The position numbers and the translations under genes were made by a program. From Marinobacter sp. ANT_B65 (GTDB lineage Bacteria > Pseudomonadota > Gammaproteobacteria > Pseudomonadales > Oleiphilaceae), in NCBI RefSeq assembly GCF_002407605.1, contig NZ_NXGV01000001.1:1774076-1838075 (forward strand): 64,000 nt of DNA, read 5' to 3'. Below the pieces are notes generated by a model. That model saw only the letters and a program-made list of their open reading frames with translations. It searched no databases and was not told where the DNA came from. Positions 36,907-46,522 of this stretch are shown here, piece after piece. Position 1 is the first letter of the stretch. Each line of letters begins with the position of its first letter.

Positions 36907-39900
36907 TCATAAATGGCTTATCTCGAATTCATTCTGTGCTGCCCAATTTATGGCCATTCTTTCTATACCTGAAACAACACTGTAATAACGCAACTGGTGC
37001 CAATAGCTTGTGTTTTTGGAACTTCTATCCGTTTTATGGTCCACCAGCCAACTTTCATTTTCTCCATCCACAATCAAGTCTATTACCCCACTACAAACTT
37101 GCCCCTGTTGGTTCACCCCCAGAGCAGGGACTTCGTTACGCCACTGCACCACACCATCCATGAGTTGATTCATGTGGGTTTTGAATGCCTCAAAATGCAG
37201 TATCAAAGCATCTTTTTGACCCTCATCCGCGAGATGGCAGGGGTGCATAGCCATGGCCTTGCTAATCAACCCGGGCTCCGTTAGATAAACCTGGTACAAA
37301 CGATGCACCCAAGTGCCAAGTTCATTGGCTGGCACCCCACTGAACGCATCTAGATTAAGCCCTGGGCTGTATGCAGTGGTTTGCGTCTCAGGCAGCTGCG
37401 GTTCTTCCTCGTCTTTACTCAGTGAAGGACTAATGGTGTGCAGGAGCTTCGCTGGTTGCTCTTTCTGGGCAATCCGAAGCCCAGTCCGCTCTACTGTTTT
37501 CCCTGCCCCCTCATGCAGGTCGGCATCTGAGGAAATCACCGTCCTTTCTTCATACAACGTACTATCACCCTGCTCCGCCCTTGCACCTAACAACGGCTCA
37601 ATATAAGTGAGCATGGAGCCATCGGCATAACCTTCCCAGCAAGGCAGGATAATCTGCTCGCGCGCCCTCGTTAAGGCTACGTAGTACAGGTTTTTGGCTG
37701 TCTCCGTTTCATCCTCTGCTAACAATTCCAAACAACGCTCTTTGGTTTCTTTATTGTTGAACTGGGGCAGTATCTGCACAAAGCTTTGCTCTAGCATGGT
37801 GTCGATGCCACCACTGGGATAGGCCATACTGATATTGGGGAAGCGAGGTTCGAACGCCTTTTCAGCATCCAGTACCATAACCACCGGCCACTCCAAGCCT
37901 TTGGAGGAGTGCCAGGTTTTCAGCACAACGGCGTTTTCTGCCTGCCGGTCTGCCCCTGGCTGGTCATCGATGCCGTCTTTGCTCTGGTTCAGCCAAACCT
38001 GGAAGGTTGCGACGTTCTTGCCCGCAATGCCCATGGCGTTAAGAGTTTCTGGCTGCAACGCCTCGAACTCTTCTGCCAAGCCGATCAGCTTGATCAGATT
38101 CGCGCGGTACTGTGGCCCTTGGGGTTTGCTACTCAAGCTCTCAAAAAGCTGAGCTTCTTCGATGATGGTTAACAGCTGTTTTTTAAACGGCTGAGTCCGT
38201 AGAAATTTACGCAGCGGTGTAAGTTGTTCGGTTAATTCGTTTTCAAATCTGAACTTTCCACGATAGCCGGTCAGCAGTGCCTGCAATCGATCGGTGTTTT
38301 GTCCTTTGATCAAGGGCGAGGTTAGTAAATCCAACCAGGCGTATTGGTCTCGGCTGTTGTTCAATCCTTGCAGGGCATTCAGAACCCACCGCACCGCAAC
38401 GCAGTCTAGAAAACCCGGTTGCTGGATTTGAACCTCTATTCCTGCTCTGCGTAGCGCACCCGCAAACTTTCGAAGTCGATTGTGCCCTCTTGCCAATACG
38501 GCAATATCCGCACCGCGAATCGCTCGTTTGGTTTTGGTGTGCCGGTCGGTGATTTCCTTACCACTGCAAAGCAGATCTGCAATGTGATTAGCCAGCGCCG
38601 TATTACCCTCGCTTGTGAAGCCGAGCTTGGAGCTTCTGGAGCTGGCATCCCGGCTCCAGCTGTCTTTATTAAATCGTAGCGCGTGTACCGCAGGCAGGTC
38701 AGATTGATAACCGGCTTTGGGTGTCAATTTCTTATACTTAGCTGCGTAAAGCGTCTCGCCCATGTCGTTAATGAAGTCCATCAACTCCGACGTGCTACGC
38801 CAGTTGCTATCCAGTTCTTTGACCACGTCAGGCTGCTGCTCGCTGTCATCCAGTAATGTGGCAAACAAGCGGCTATCCGAGCCTTGAAAACCCATGATTG
38901 ATTGCTTCAGGTCACCCACTATGAACGTGTGTTTGCTGCTGTTTTGAAAACGGCGCAGTAGAGCGAACTGCAGTGGGTTAGTGTCCTGGAATTCGTCGAT
39001 TATCAGGCAGTCGTATCCGCTGGCAATTTCATCCAGCCATGTCGGGTTGCTGGCCAGCATATCGTTGGCGAGGTGCACCATGTCGCTATAATCCACCAGG
39101 CCCGCCTGTTCCTTTGTCTGCTGATACTCTGTCAAAACTTCCAGTGCGCCCTCTATCAGGCACTCCATGTGTTGCAAAGCATCGTTCAATGGGCCTGGAT
39201 GCACGCTGAGCTTTTCGGCAGCATTCCAAATAGCATCCGCCAAGTCTGCGCGGGGGTGTTTCTCGTGAATTTTTTTGAGCTTATCGGTGTATTGAAGATT
39301 TGCCCACAGCTTCCAATCGCGTTTTAGTTGCTCTTGAGTAGCGGCATAGATATCTACTACGAACTCTCTTGTTTGCTCGTTGTTGCCCCACTCACCCTTT
39401 TGTTCCAGCTCCGTCTGATCTGGATATTCGGCTTTAACGGCCTCTATTGCACGCCACAAGTCGTCGGTTAGTGCGACCCCGTCACTCTGAACGTGACCAT
39501 ATACCTTGGTAACAACCGCTTTCGCCTGGCTGAGCAGTGCTTGCCGCTCCCCAGGAGACGTAGCAAAGCCTTTACCAAGGGAACGGAGTTTGCCGATAAC
39601 GCTTAAAATGGTGCTAGTAAGCTGATCGACACCCTCTTGGTACTCATCCCCAGCGTAACCACCGGTATACCCAAAATGCTGCAAATCTTCGAGCAGGGGC
39701 TGGATGGACTTGGCTTTATCTAGGGCCTCCCTTAGTAGGAAATCTTGTTCCTGTTCGGTTAGCTGTCTAGGTGTAGGGGAATTGCCAGCTTCGTAAGCGA
39801 AGGTTTTCAGAATCTCAAAGCCAAAAGCGTGAATCGTCGAGATGGTCGATTTTCGCAGCAACCGTGCGTCATTCATCAGCCCTTCTTTTAAAAGGGCCAA

Positions 39901-40089
39901 ACGAATCCTCGTGCTCATTTCGCTGGCTGCATCGGTGGTGAAGGTTACTGCAAGTATTCGGTCGGCTTTCACTCGGCCCTGCTTCACCCACTCAGCAAGC
40001 GTGTTCTGAATAGTGTAGGTTTTTCCGGCACCCGCACCGGCTTTAATCAATGTGAGTTTTTGCGGGGGGAGAATCGCTGAATGACTCAT
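36907..40089 (-). CDS. AddA-like UvrD/REP helicase-nuclease (1060 aa)
   Basis: Superfamily 1 helicase: Walker A KAGAGAGKTYT (residues 15-25), Walker B LIIDEFQDTNP near 365, and YVALTRAREQI near 815. A RecB-type nuclease domain follows, with GVIDLIVDG and WLVDHKTDR near 1015, the D...DxK catalytic core. This is the AddA/RecB layout. The start overlaps the stop of the AddB-like gene as ATGA. AddAB processes DNA ends for recombination; Gammaproteobacteria usually use RecBCD, so a pair inside a defence island is more likely an accessory DNA-degrading system (inference). Confidence 0.83.
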   Translation of the reverse strand: MSHSAILPPQKLTLIKAGAGAGKTYTIQNTLAEWVKQGRVKADRILAVTFTTDAASEMSTRIRLALLKEGLMNDARLLRKSTISTIHAFGFEILKTFAYEAGNSPTPRQLTEQEQDFLLREALDKAKSIQPLLEDLQHFGYTGGYAGDEYQEGVDQLTSTILSVIGKLRSLGKGFATSPGERQALLSQAKAVVTKVYGHVQSDGVALTDDLWRAIEAVKAEYPDQTELEQKGEWGNNEQTREFVVDIYAATQEQLKRDWKLWANLQYTDKLKKIHEKHPRADLADAIWNAAEKLSVHPGPLNDALQHMECLIEGALEVLTEYQQTKEQAGLVDYSDMVHLANDMLASNPTWLDEIASGYDCLIIDEFQDTNPLQFALLRRFQNSSKHTFIVGDLKQSIMGFQGSDSRLFATLLDDSEQQPDVVKELDSNWRSTSELMDFINDMGETLYAAKYKKLTPKAGYQSDLPAVHALRFNKDSWSRDASSRSSKLGFTSEGNTALANHIADLLCSGKEITDRHTKTKRAIRGADIAVLARGHNRLRKFAGALRRAGIEVQIQQPGFLDCVAVRWVLNALQGLNNSRDQYAWLDLLTSPLIKGQNTDRLQALLTGYRGKFRFENELTEQLTPLRKFLRTQPFKKQLLTIIEEAQLFESLSSKPQGPQYRANLIKLIGLAEEFEALQPETLNAMGIAGKNVATFQVWLNQSKDGIDDQPGADRQAENAVVLKTWHSSKGLEWPVVMVLDAEKAFEPRFPNISMAYPSGGIDTMLEQSFVQILPQFNNKETKERCLELLAEDETETAKNLYYVALTRAREQIILPCWEGYADGSMLTYIEPLLGARAEQGDSTLYEERTVISSDADLHEGAGKTVERTGLRIAQKEQPAKLLHTISPSLSKDEEEPQLPETQTTAYSPGLNLDAFSGVPANELGTWVHRLYQVYLTEPGLISKAMAMHPCHLADEGQKDALILHFEAFKTHMNQLMDGVVQWRNEVPALGVNQQGQVCSGVIDLIVDGENESWLVDHKTDRSSKNTSYWHQLRYYSVVSGIERMAINWAAQNEFEISHL

Positions 40090-42728
40090 ACCGCCTCCTC
40101 CTCGCCGTCTCGGGTGAAGCGCGTCACCACAGGGTCATCCGTCAGGGCGTACGCTTTTATACCGCGCTTATCCCAGGTTTTATCATCTGAGGTCTGATTG
40201 AGTTTAATCGTGCCACTTTCTAGCTCACTAAGTCTTTGCTCTACCAGCTCAACAGCATTGGCAGACTGCTCATCTAAAGAGAGGCTCGGCTGAACAACAC
40301 TCAATCGATCGCTGGCGCTTAATGGTCGATCGGCAAGCAAAGTGGTGTCATTCAGGGTGTAATACCCACTCATGACTTGGCTGCCAGCATTCTTCTGCTG
40401 ATACAACTCGCGATAAATAAGGGTTTGCAGGTCGTAGCCCGCTTCAAGCTGTTTCAACCGCTGCTTATGTTTTGACGTTTTGTAGTCTACGATCAGCGTT
40501 TGACTGCCCTTAGTGAGCACGGCATCTACAAACCCTCTCAGGGGTGTTCCCCATAGCTCGCCTTGCAGTTCTAGTTCGGTGTCCGAAATACCCCATTTCT
40601 CCTGTTCGCACCAGCCGCAAAAACTATCCAAGGCGTTGTAAACTTTGTTTCTGAGTTGTGTCCGCTTAAGCCGCCAATGAGGTGAATCCAAAAAGGACGC
40701 CTCTTGCTCAATTGACTCGCTGAATAGCTCATCGAACAGAGCCTCATTCCAGGGTTCTCCTTGCTTGGCCGAGAACAACTCAAACACCTTGTGAGCGACC
40801 GTCCCCTGCACAGAGATCTTGGGTGTTTGTGGCTCCCACACTCTGGGCTTGATGCCCAATCGGTACAGCAGCCATGCCAACGGTGATTGCATTAGCTTCT
40901 CAAGGCTGCTGGGGGATTCCGGCTTGATGGTGCCATCCTGCTGGTGCCTGACAGCGTGTAAAAGTGCCTGGTCAAGCTGAAGATCTTCCAGCTTCGGTAT
41001 GTCCTGCTCATCCAGCTTAGAGGAGATGGTTCGTAGCAATGGGTGACTAGACTGCATGACGGGTCGTTCTAGCTGTTCAGGGTCGAGTTCTGCCAAAGGC
41101 TGAAAACAAAGAGCCATATCTAGCAGCGTTTCACTTGGCTCCAGATTTTTGCCTTGATAGTCATTTATCGCCCGAATGAATGTTATGCGACTATCGACTC
41201 TGCCAAGTAGCTCCGTAAACTCTTTCTGCCATTGCTGCAGACTCGCTTCTGCTACTGGAATGGCGAGACCAACCTCGCTTGCCAGCTGGTCCCAAGCATC
41301 TCGGTGGATCGGACCGGTATGCTCAGGCTGGTAACTGTAATGGCCTTGATTGAAACCAATGACGAACAACTCATCCACCTGAAAGGGCAGTGGTTCGCCT
41401 TCTTGGATTATATTGATCCCATGTAGGTAACGAGCCCTGTCATCCTGTGATTCTAGGGTCGCCACTGGTGTTTGGCGGACAACACGCTTGAGCTGTTCTT
41501 CGAAGGAAAGGTTCTCGTAGAGTGCTAAGAGCCGATGGGTGTTCTCTACTAACTTTTTTAGCCGCTGCTTGCCTAGCCCCTTTATTCGTGTAGCTCCGCA
41601 CTGCTCGGCGGCGGCGCTCAACCAAGTCATAATCGCAGCCGGCGTCTGTTCTGGTAGCCCCCGCAAGAGTCCAAGCATGGTTTGCCCTTCGGCGCTTAAC
41701 TCTACTCCTGGGTCGAGCTGCCGCCCTTCTCCCAACTGTTCCGCCAGCTTATGGCCAATACTGGCGCTCCAGGGCATTAGCGGGTTGATCAGGACACTCA
41801 TCATAGCCATGGGAATGTCTGGCTGAGCAACCCTGGTCAAAAGGTCGTGAATCAATGCAGCTTGCCAGTCAAAAACAACAGAATCAGAGCGCAGGTTACT
41901 GGCAATAATGCCTGCATGCTCAAAGTGTTTTACCAGCCAAGCCTCGTAGGCTCCACCTCGGGGTACAGTGATTGCGATGCACTCTGGGGCTGTGCCGTTT
42001 TCTAAGGTGCTTTGAATCAAAGAAGTTACCGCTTCTACTTCTTGAACCTGATCACGGCAAGTTAACCAGTACAGGTTATCGCGGGAAATGATGTCAACTG
42101 CGGGGCAAAAAAGAGTCTGGGCAAATTGCTGGACCGGTGCACTCTCGCTTGCTGGAGTCGGCTGTTGAATGAAGCTGTACTTTTCTGGCTCCGGTGCTAA
42201 CCAGCCCTTTTCCGCTAGGATATCCAGAACCTGTTGTTGCCAGGGATATAGGCACTCGATGTTTAGCGGTTGATAGACGTACAGCGGCTCAATACACAAC
42301 CCTTCGTGCTCTATCACCCACTGTTCCGCCAACTCATCTTGCGCTGGGCGCTCCCCAATGTTCTTCAGCAGACACACTAGGTCATTGTAATAGCGCTCGT
42401 GCCGGTTAGCCGGCTCCAAGATTTTTGCTGACTGAATACCAAGAGGCAAATAGTTGAGCAAAAACCGCAGGCTGGCCTTTAACTCCGCAACGGTTGCTGG
42501 CTCATCTACCTGAATGCTTTGAGCCCAAAAAGCACTCTGCATGGCTAGCGCCTGCTCTTGGAGCGCAACATCCCAGTCCAACTCCGATGGTTCAATAAGC
42601 CATAGCTCGGCCAACGCTTCGAGTAATACAGAAAAGCTGCCGACCCTCGCCCCCATGGTGTTGTGCTGGGCGAGTGCATAGCGAACTTCGCTGGCAGTTA
42701 ATGCATCCGTGACGAGGATGAAGTCCAT
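40086..42728 (-). CDS. AddB-like PD-(D/E)XK nuclease (880 aa)
   Basis: The C-terminal region has the PD-(D/E)XK core typical of AddB/Cas4-like PDDEXK_1 domains: GFVDAVLTKG...LIVDYKTSKHKQ near residue 750. The middle part is an inactivated UvrD-like fold with no Walker A, as in AddB. AAGGAA precedes the ATG. It is coupled to the AddA-like gene by ATGA, so the two are probably a heterodimer. Confidence 0.8.
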   Translation of the reverse strand: MDFILVTDALTASEVRYALAQHNTMGARVGSFSVLLEALAELWLIEPSELDWDVALQEQALAMQSAFWAQSIQVDEPATVAELKASLRFLLNYLPLGIQSAKILEPANRHERYYNDLVCLLKNIGERPAQDELAEQWVIEHEGLCIEPLYVYQPLNIECLYPWQQQVLDILAEKGWLAPEPEKYSFIQQPTPASESAPVQQFAQTLFCPAVDIISRDNLYWLTCRDQVQEVEAVTSLIQSTLENGTAPECIAITVPRGGAYEAWLVKHFEHAGIIASNLRSDSVVFDWQAALIHDLLTRVAQPDIPMAMMSVLINPLMPWSASIGHKLAEQLGEGRQLDPGVELSAEGQTMLGLLRGLPEQTPAAIMTWLSAAAEQCGATRIKGLGKQRLKKLVENTHRLLALYENLSFEEQLKRVVRQTPVATLESQDDRARYLHGINIIQEGEPLPFQVDELFVIGFNQGHYSYQPEHTGPIHRDAWDQLASEVGLAIPVAEASLQQWQKEFTELLGRVDSRITFIRAINDYQGKNLEPSETLLDMALCFQPLAELDPEQLERPVMQSSHPLLRTISSKLDEQDIPKLEDLQLDQALLHAVRHQQDGTIKPESPSSLEKLMQSPLAWLLYRLGIKPRVWEPQTPKISVQGTVAHKVFELFSAKQGEPWNEALFDELFSESIEQEASFLDSPHWRLKRTQLRNKVYNALDSFCGWCEQEKWGISDTELELQGELWGTPLRGFVDAVLTKGSQTLIVDYKTSKHKQRLKQLEAGYDLQTLIYRELYQQKNAGSQVMSGYYTLNDTTLLADRPLSASDRLSVVQPSLSLDEQSANAVELVEQRLSELESGTIKLNQTSDDKTWDKRGIKAYALTDDPVVTRFTRDGEEEAV

Positions 42729-42764
42729 TTCGGTTCCTTTTATTGTGGTTCTAGCTTCTACTTT

Positions 42765-43709
42765 TCAGGTTGGGCGTGTCATTCCATCAACCCATACAAA
42801 GCATTGTGAACGTAAACTGACTTCGCCATCGAAACGATACGCACAAAGCTTTCCACCGCGATTGCCCCCTGCCACGCTGTAATCCAAACAAGCAATGCGG
42901 TCACTCAGAGGGGCCGGCTCGCCTTTAAGCCAGTAATGCCCAACAAACACCGGCTTTTCACCGTCATAACCAGGAAGGATGTCTGCCTCAACAGGGTCAT
43001 GAGGGATTTTGTCGATCTCAGATCCCGGAACCATGGCAAGATCGCGGTAAGTCAACTTTTCGGTTTGCCACCATCTGGTTCGCACGTCAGTACGTTTATT
43101 ATTTTCTTTATCGAGAAAATAGTGCCCGGGTGGCAAGGGAATTTCGAGGCCCTTGAGCAGTGTTTCAATCGTGTCGTACGCTAGGCTTCCTTCTCGGCTG
43201 CTGGCTTCCCATGCTTCTGGTAACAGCCGGTTCTGATCATCCGTAAACTGGCCAATGGACTTCAAATACTTTGGGTGCCAGCAGGCGTGCACCACTCTTA
43301 GGTCGGGCAATTCGAGATATACTGGTAGAGTTTTGAACCATTCGACCATGCTTTTGTGTTGATCGCTTCCCTCGCCTACTTGATCCAGAAATGCTTGGTG
43401 CTGATCCTGATTTTTGGCGGTGTGGGGGCGTAGATATTCATCGGGATTTTCGGGATCTGGCGTAGCCCAGCAAACGGCGTTGAACTCATGATTTCCCATT
43501 ACGGCTAGGGCGTTACCGCTTTCGACCATGTTCCGAGCAATTAGAACGGTTTCGACCTGTTCTGGCCCGCGGTCTACGAAGTCGCCGAGAAAGATAACTT
43601 TGCGCTCAGGGTGTTGCCATACGCCGCCGGTTTCCTGGTAGCCCATTTTGGTCAACAGGGCTTTCAGTTCGCTGGCGTAGCCGTGAATATCACCAATCAG
43701 GTCGTACAT
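42765..43709 (-). CDS. PP2A-like metallophosphoesterase (314 aa)
   Basis: Calcineurin-like phosphoesterase motifs in order: GDIHG (residues 6-10), GDFVDRGP (near 42-49), GNHEFN (near 73-78), and HACWHP (near 141). These bind the two catalytic metals of PP2A/ApaH-like enzymes; substrates could be phosphoproteins or dinucleoside polyphosphates, and the sequence does not decide. It lies 36 nt upstream of the AddB-like gene and 21 nt after the 215-aa gene, so it belongs to the same operon. Confidence 0.85.
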   Translation of the reverse strand: MYDLIGDIHGYASELKALLTKMGYQETGGVWQHPERKVIFLGDFVDRGPEQVETVLIARNMVESGNALAVMGNHEFNAVCWATPDPENPDEYLRPHTAKNQDQHQAFLDQVGEGSDQHKSMVEWFKTLPVYLELPDLRVVHACWHPKYLKSIGQFTDDQNRLLPEAWEASSREGSLAYDTIETLLKGLEIPLPPGHYFLDKENNKRTDVRTRWWQTEKLTYRDLAMVPGSEIDKIPHDPVEADILPGYDGEKPVFVGHYWLKGEPAPLSDRIACLDYSVAGGNRGGKLCAYRFDGEVSLRSQCFVWVDGMTRPT

Positions 43710-43730
43710 CGATACTGCATCCTTCTTCGA

Positions 43731-44378
43731 TTACTGTTCGGCTTCGCGAGAGGCAGATAAAATTACATCCAACGCTTTGCTTCCAGTGACTAGGTTGGGG
43801 ACTGGCCCTTCGCGCTTACCTATCACCTCACCATTGCGAGCTAACAGATAGGCTGCGTCTTTTTTATAATAAAACCAATACTGCTCGATCTTCCCCCAAA
43901 TTCCAAGGTCTGCGCCGGTTTCGTAGGCATGTTCACGAACCATACCCTGCGCACGGCCCAGTTGTTTGTCTAGGGTCAATCGCCAGAAGCCTTCTGCAAA
44001 GTGCAAATACCGTTGATGCTCGCAGGCTGCCAGTGCAAACAGCGGCTGGCTTTTACGTTTGAAGCCGGTATCTACCCAGAGGTATGGCTTGAAGGCCGCT
44101 TTCTCTTCCGCCAGCTGTTTCTTCACTCGGGTTATGCGCTGGTCTGTCAGCTTCATCTCCATTCCTGTAACCGTGCATAAAGCCCGCAGGAAGCCTTCAC
44201 TGCTGTATTTGAAGTCGAAACCGCCATCGTTTAAACCGAACTCATCACTGTCCAACACGTTTTGGAGGCGTTCGAGGTTGGCGGAGGTTGCCCGGAGATA
44301 ACCCATACCCTTTAGGATATCTTCAGGGTGCATGGCGGCTACGCGGATCACCAAATCGGTTTTGAAGTTATCGATCAT
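43731..44378 (-). CDS. Hypothetical protein (215 aa)
   Basis: No recognised family; soluble, with aromatic-rich region YWFYYKKDAAYLLARNGE near residue 168. The frame opens with GTG at 44381, but AAGGAGG lies correctly for the ATG at 44378, which overlaps the upstream stop as TGATG. Confidence 0.65.
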   Translation of the reverse strand: MIDNFKTDLVIRVAAMHPEDILKGMGYLRATSANLERLQNVLDSDEFGLNDGGFDFKYSSEGFLRALCTVTGMEMKLTDQRITRVKKQLAEEKAAFKPYLWVDTGFKRKSQPLFALAACEHQRYLHFAEGFWRLTLDKQLGRAQGMVREHAYETGADLGIWGKIEQYWFYYKKDAAYLLARNGEVIGKREGPVPNLVTGSKALDVILSASREAEQ

Positions 44379-44764
44379 CACACCTCCTTGAACAATTTCC
44401 TGCGGTAGAAGTAGAGCACGCCGCCATCTTCGGCCAGTTGATAGGGGAACCTTTGCGCTAGGTGGCGCGCTACTCTGCGGTATATCTTCCGACGTTTCTC
44501 TGTCTCTGCAGAAAAGCTGAACATAGGTGGGCGAGTCTCGCCGATCCAGTGGACTATCCTCCGGAGTGCGGTGCGTAGTACCGTTGTTGGATATCGGGTG
44601 GTACCTATATCTGCTGTTACACGAGGTATGTAATACCAGTCAAAGGGATCATATTCCGGCTGGTAGGTTGGCGATGCGCCGCCAGTGATGGCCAAGTAGA
44701 TGGAGTTGCCAGTGCTGACCGTTAACTCGTAGATTAATCCATCCACCTTGAATGTGTAGATCAT
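44378..44764 (-). CDS. Hypothetical protein (128 aa)
   Basis: No recognised family. The N-terminus looks beta-rich (IYTFKVDGLIYELTV). The ATG at 44764 overlaps the previous stop (TAATG) and lies 7 nt after GGAGG, so it is preferred to the ATG at 44770. Ends overlapping the 215-aa gene. Confidence 0.6.
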   Translation of the reverse strand: MIYTFKVDGLIYELTVSTGNSIYLAITGGASPTYQPEYDPFDWYYIPRVTADIGTTRYPTTVLRTALRRIVHWIGETRPPMFSFSAETEKRRKIYRRVARHLAQRFPYQLAEDGGVLYFYRRKLFKEV

Positions 44765-45018
44765 TACCATTCCTCCCTGAGTAGCTTGAACGCAAGGGTC
44801 AACCTACTTACATCGAAGTGTGCGCCGTCAAAAAACCATTTCGAGATTTCTTCAACCAGGGCTTGGTCGAGACTCAATCCCTCCGCTAGCCTTTCCGTCA
44901 CCGCTTCGGCAACGTAGTCATACTCATCGAAGCAATCGTTTTCTCGGCAGCAGGTGTTCATGGGGTCGGCATCGAATAGTGCCTTGGAAACTTGCTGTGC
45001 GGTTAAGCGTGCGCTCAT
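44764..45018 (-). CDS. Hypothetical protein (84 aa), first gene of the AddAB-like operon
   Basis: Small acidic protein with CCRENDCFDEYDY near residue 22; no recognised family. A good AGGAGGG precedes the ATG, and operator copy 3 lies 42 bp upstream, which marks it as the first gene of the operon reaching to 36907. Confidence 0.6.
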   Translation of the reverse strand: MSARLTAQQVSKALFDADPMNTCCRENDCFDEYDYVAEAVTERLAEGLSLDQALVEEISKWFFDGAHFDVSRLTLAFKLLREEW

Positions 45019-45059
45019 AAGACCCTCCTGATTGATATGATCATTATGCAGGCGAACTA

Positions 45060-45074
45060 CGACAGATCATGTCG
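45060..45074. promoter_or_regulatory. Palindromic operator candidate, copy 3
   Basis: CGACAGATCATGTCG: inverted repeat CGACA-N5-TGTCG followed by CTTT as in copy 1. It lies 42 bp upstream of the 84-aa gene, outside the R1/R2 repeat, so its conservation is independent of that duplication. Confidence 0.62.
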
Positions 45075-45212
45075 CTTTCGCACCGATAATGGGCATCTCG
45101 ATCTTTTTGGGCTTAATATTCTCTAGAACCCCCTCCCCTAAAAACCGAGATCGAGTTTCAGACGACGGGCCCGACGGTATATTGGCTGTCGCCAGGTTAA
45201 TACCAGTCATAG

Positions 45213-45542
45213 CATTTCGAGCTGGCCCAAGCCTGCGCTGTTTCGCAAGCTGCCAGGACATTAGCAGCCTGTTCACCGCTTTTGTTCATACCGGTGGTGA
45301 ACTATGCGCGCAGTCAGCCACTCTCCATTGAAGAATTTGAGCATTTACTGGCGTTGAAGCCCACAGCCCTTCTTGAAAAGGTTGGCCTCCTCGCCAGCAA
45401 ATCTCTGGTGCATTTGATTAACTGGATTAAGCTCTCCCCTCTATTAATCTGGGAGCTCGAAGATGTGGTCAAAGTGCTGGAACGGGTGAATTCACGACAG
45501 GCGCTTTACGTTCTTCTGAATAATGATATTCAACGCGGCTAA
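45213..45542 (+). pseudogene. Orphan plus-strand frame, possibly a gene remnant
   Basis: A frame open from 45213 to the stop at 45540-45542 has coding-like sequence (for example SIEEFEHLLALKPTALLEKV) but no ATG at its beginning; only TTG (45282) or GTG (45291) are available, without a clear ribosome binding site. It is the only plus-strand candidate inside the island. Its end overlaps the stop of the converging 327-aa gene. Likely a 5'-truncated remnant. Confidence 0.35.
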
Positions 45543-46522
45543 TCTAAAAACTGCAACAGAACAATGGGCTCCTTGGTTTCGTTACGCAATGCAGAAAGGT
45601 AATCTTCACCAGATATACCTCTTCGTCCAAGCTCTTCTATAAGCGCCGGTTTACAAATCGCCGAATCTGTAATATCACGCAAACCAGCTATCAGATGACT
45701 CACACCCACAGTAATATTATCTGCCGTCTCTCTAGCTTTTTCACGAAGACCAATACTTCTTAAACGCTGTTTTTGTTTCAGATCAAACGGTGTTATGTCG
45801 TCAAACAAATTACGATAAGATTCAGAAATCGAAGTGGCGACATGATGTGCAGAATCGTATTCTTCAGCCACGATATACGCTTCAACCCTTGCATTGTCAC
45901 TCATCAACAAGGCTCCGGCGAGCTGCGTAAATAGATATTCATCAAACGCCGGTAGTTGAAGTTGATACTCCAGCTGACCTCGCATTACAGAGCTAATCTC
46001 TGTAAGCCGGGATCCCGCAGATATAAGTTCAGACTTTGGTTTAGATTGCCTTCTTGCCAGCCCAATATGTTCCAAAACACCACGAAGAGTATAAAAATCC
46101 CTACGCAGCTGATGTTCGTAAAGTTCAACAAAGCGTTGGTCAATCCTATTTGAAACTCTTTCAATGGAGGACTGAATGCTATTGAGTTTCTTATTGACTA
46201 CTGCAAAACCAACAACCGTAACAGCGACACCGGTTAATGCGACACCTAGATTGGCGTACTGCAGGACTTGCAAACCTTCAACCATCCTTTTTAACTGGCT
46301 TAACTGCGCATTAGCTGCAAGCGACGAAACAGCTTCAAGCGGTGAAAAAGGGGAAGACGCCAACGAGCTAAATATTTGCTGTCCCAGCCCAGTTTCTTGC
46401 ACGTGTGCCACAATTTTACCAGTCTGGGTATTCTTTATAATCGCGCCAAATTTCGTTAAACTTCCATCGGCAATGCCCGACATTAAAATTTCGGGGATTT
46501 TGAAGGTAAACTCATTAAGCAC
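45539..46522 (-). CDS. Membrane-associated protein of unknown function (327 aa)
   Basis: GTG start with GGAGG 9 nt upstream. A single hydrophobic helix (residues about 90-110, LGVALTGVAVTVVGFAVV) divides an N-terminal domain from a long helical part. No enzymatic motif. The start overlaps the stop of the upstream 241-aa gene, and both are probably one unit. Confidence 0.7.
   Translation of the reverse strand: MLNEFTFKIPEILMSGIADGSLTKFGAIIKNTQTGKIVAHVQETGLGQQIFSSLASSPFSPLEAVSSLAANAQLSQLKRMVEGLQVLQYANLGVALTGVAVTVVGFAVVNKKLNSIQSSIERVSNRIDQRFVELYEHQLRRDFYTLRGVLEHIGLARRQSKPKSELISAGSRLTEISSVMRGQLEYQLQLPAFDEYLFTQLAGALLMSDNARVEAYIVAEEYDSAHHVATSISESYRNLFDDITPFDLKQKQRLRSIGLREKARETADNITVGVSHLIAGLRDITDSAICKPALIEELGRRGISGEDYLSALRNETKEPIVLLQFLD

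Noticed and set aside
39079..39095. TGTCGCTATAAT inside the AddA-like gene, resembling the flank of the island palindrome
   Set aside because: There is no matching CGACA arm at the right distance and it lies in coding sequence.
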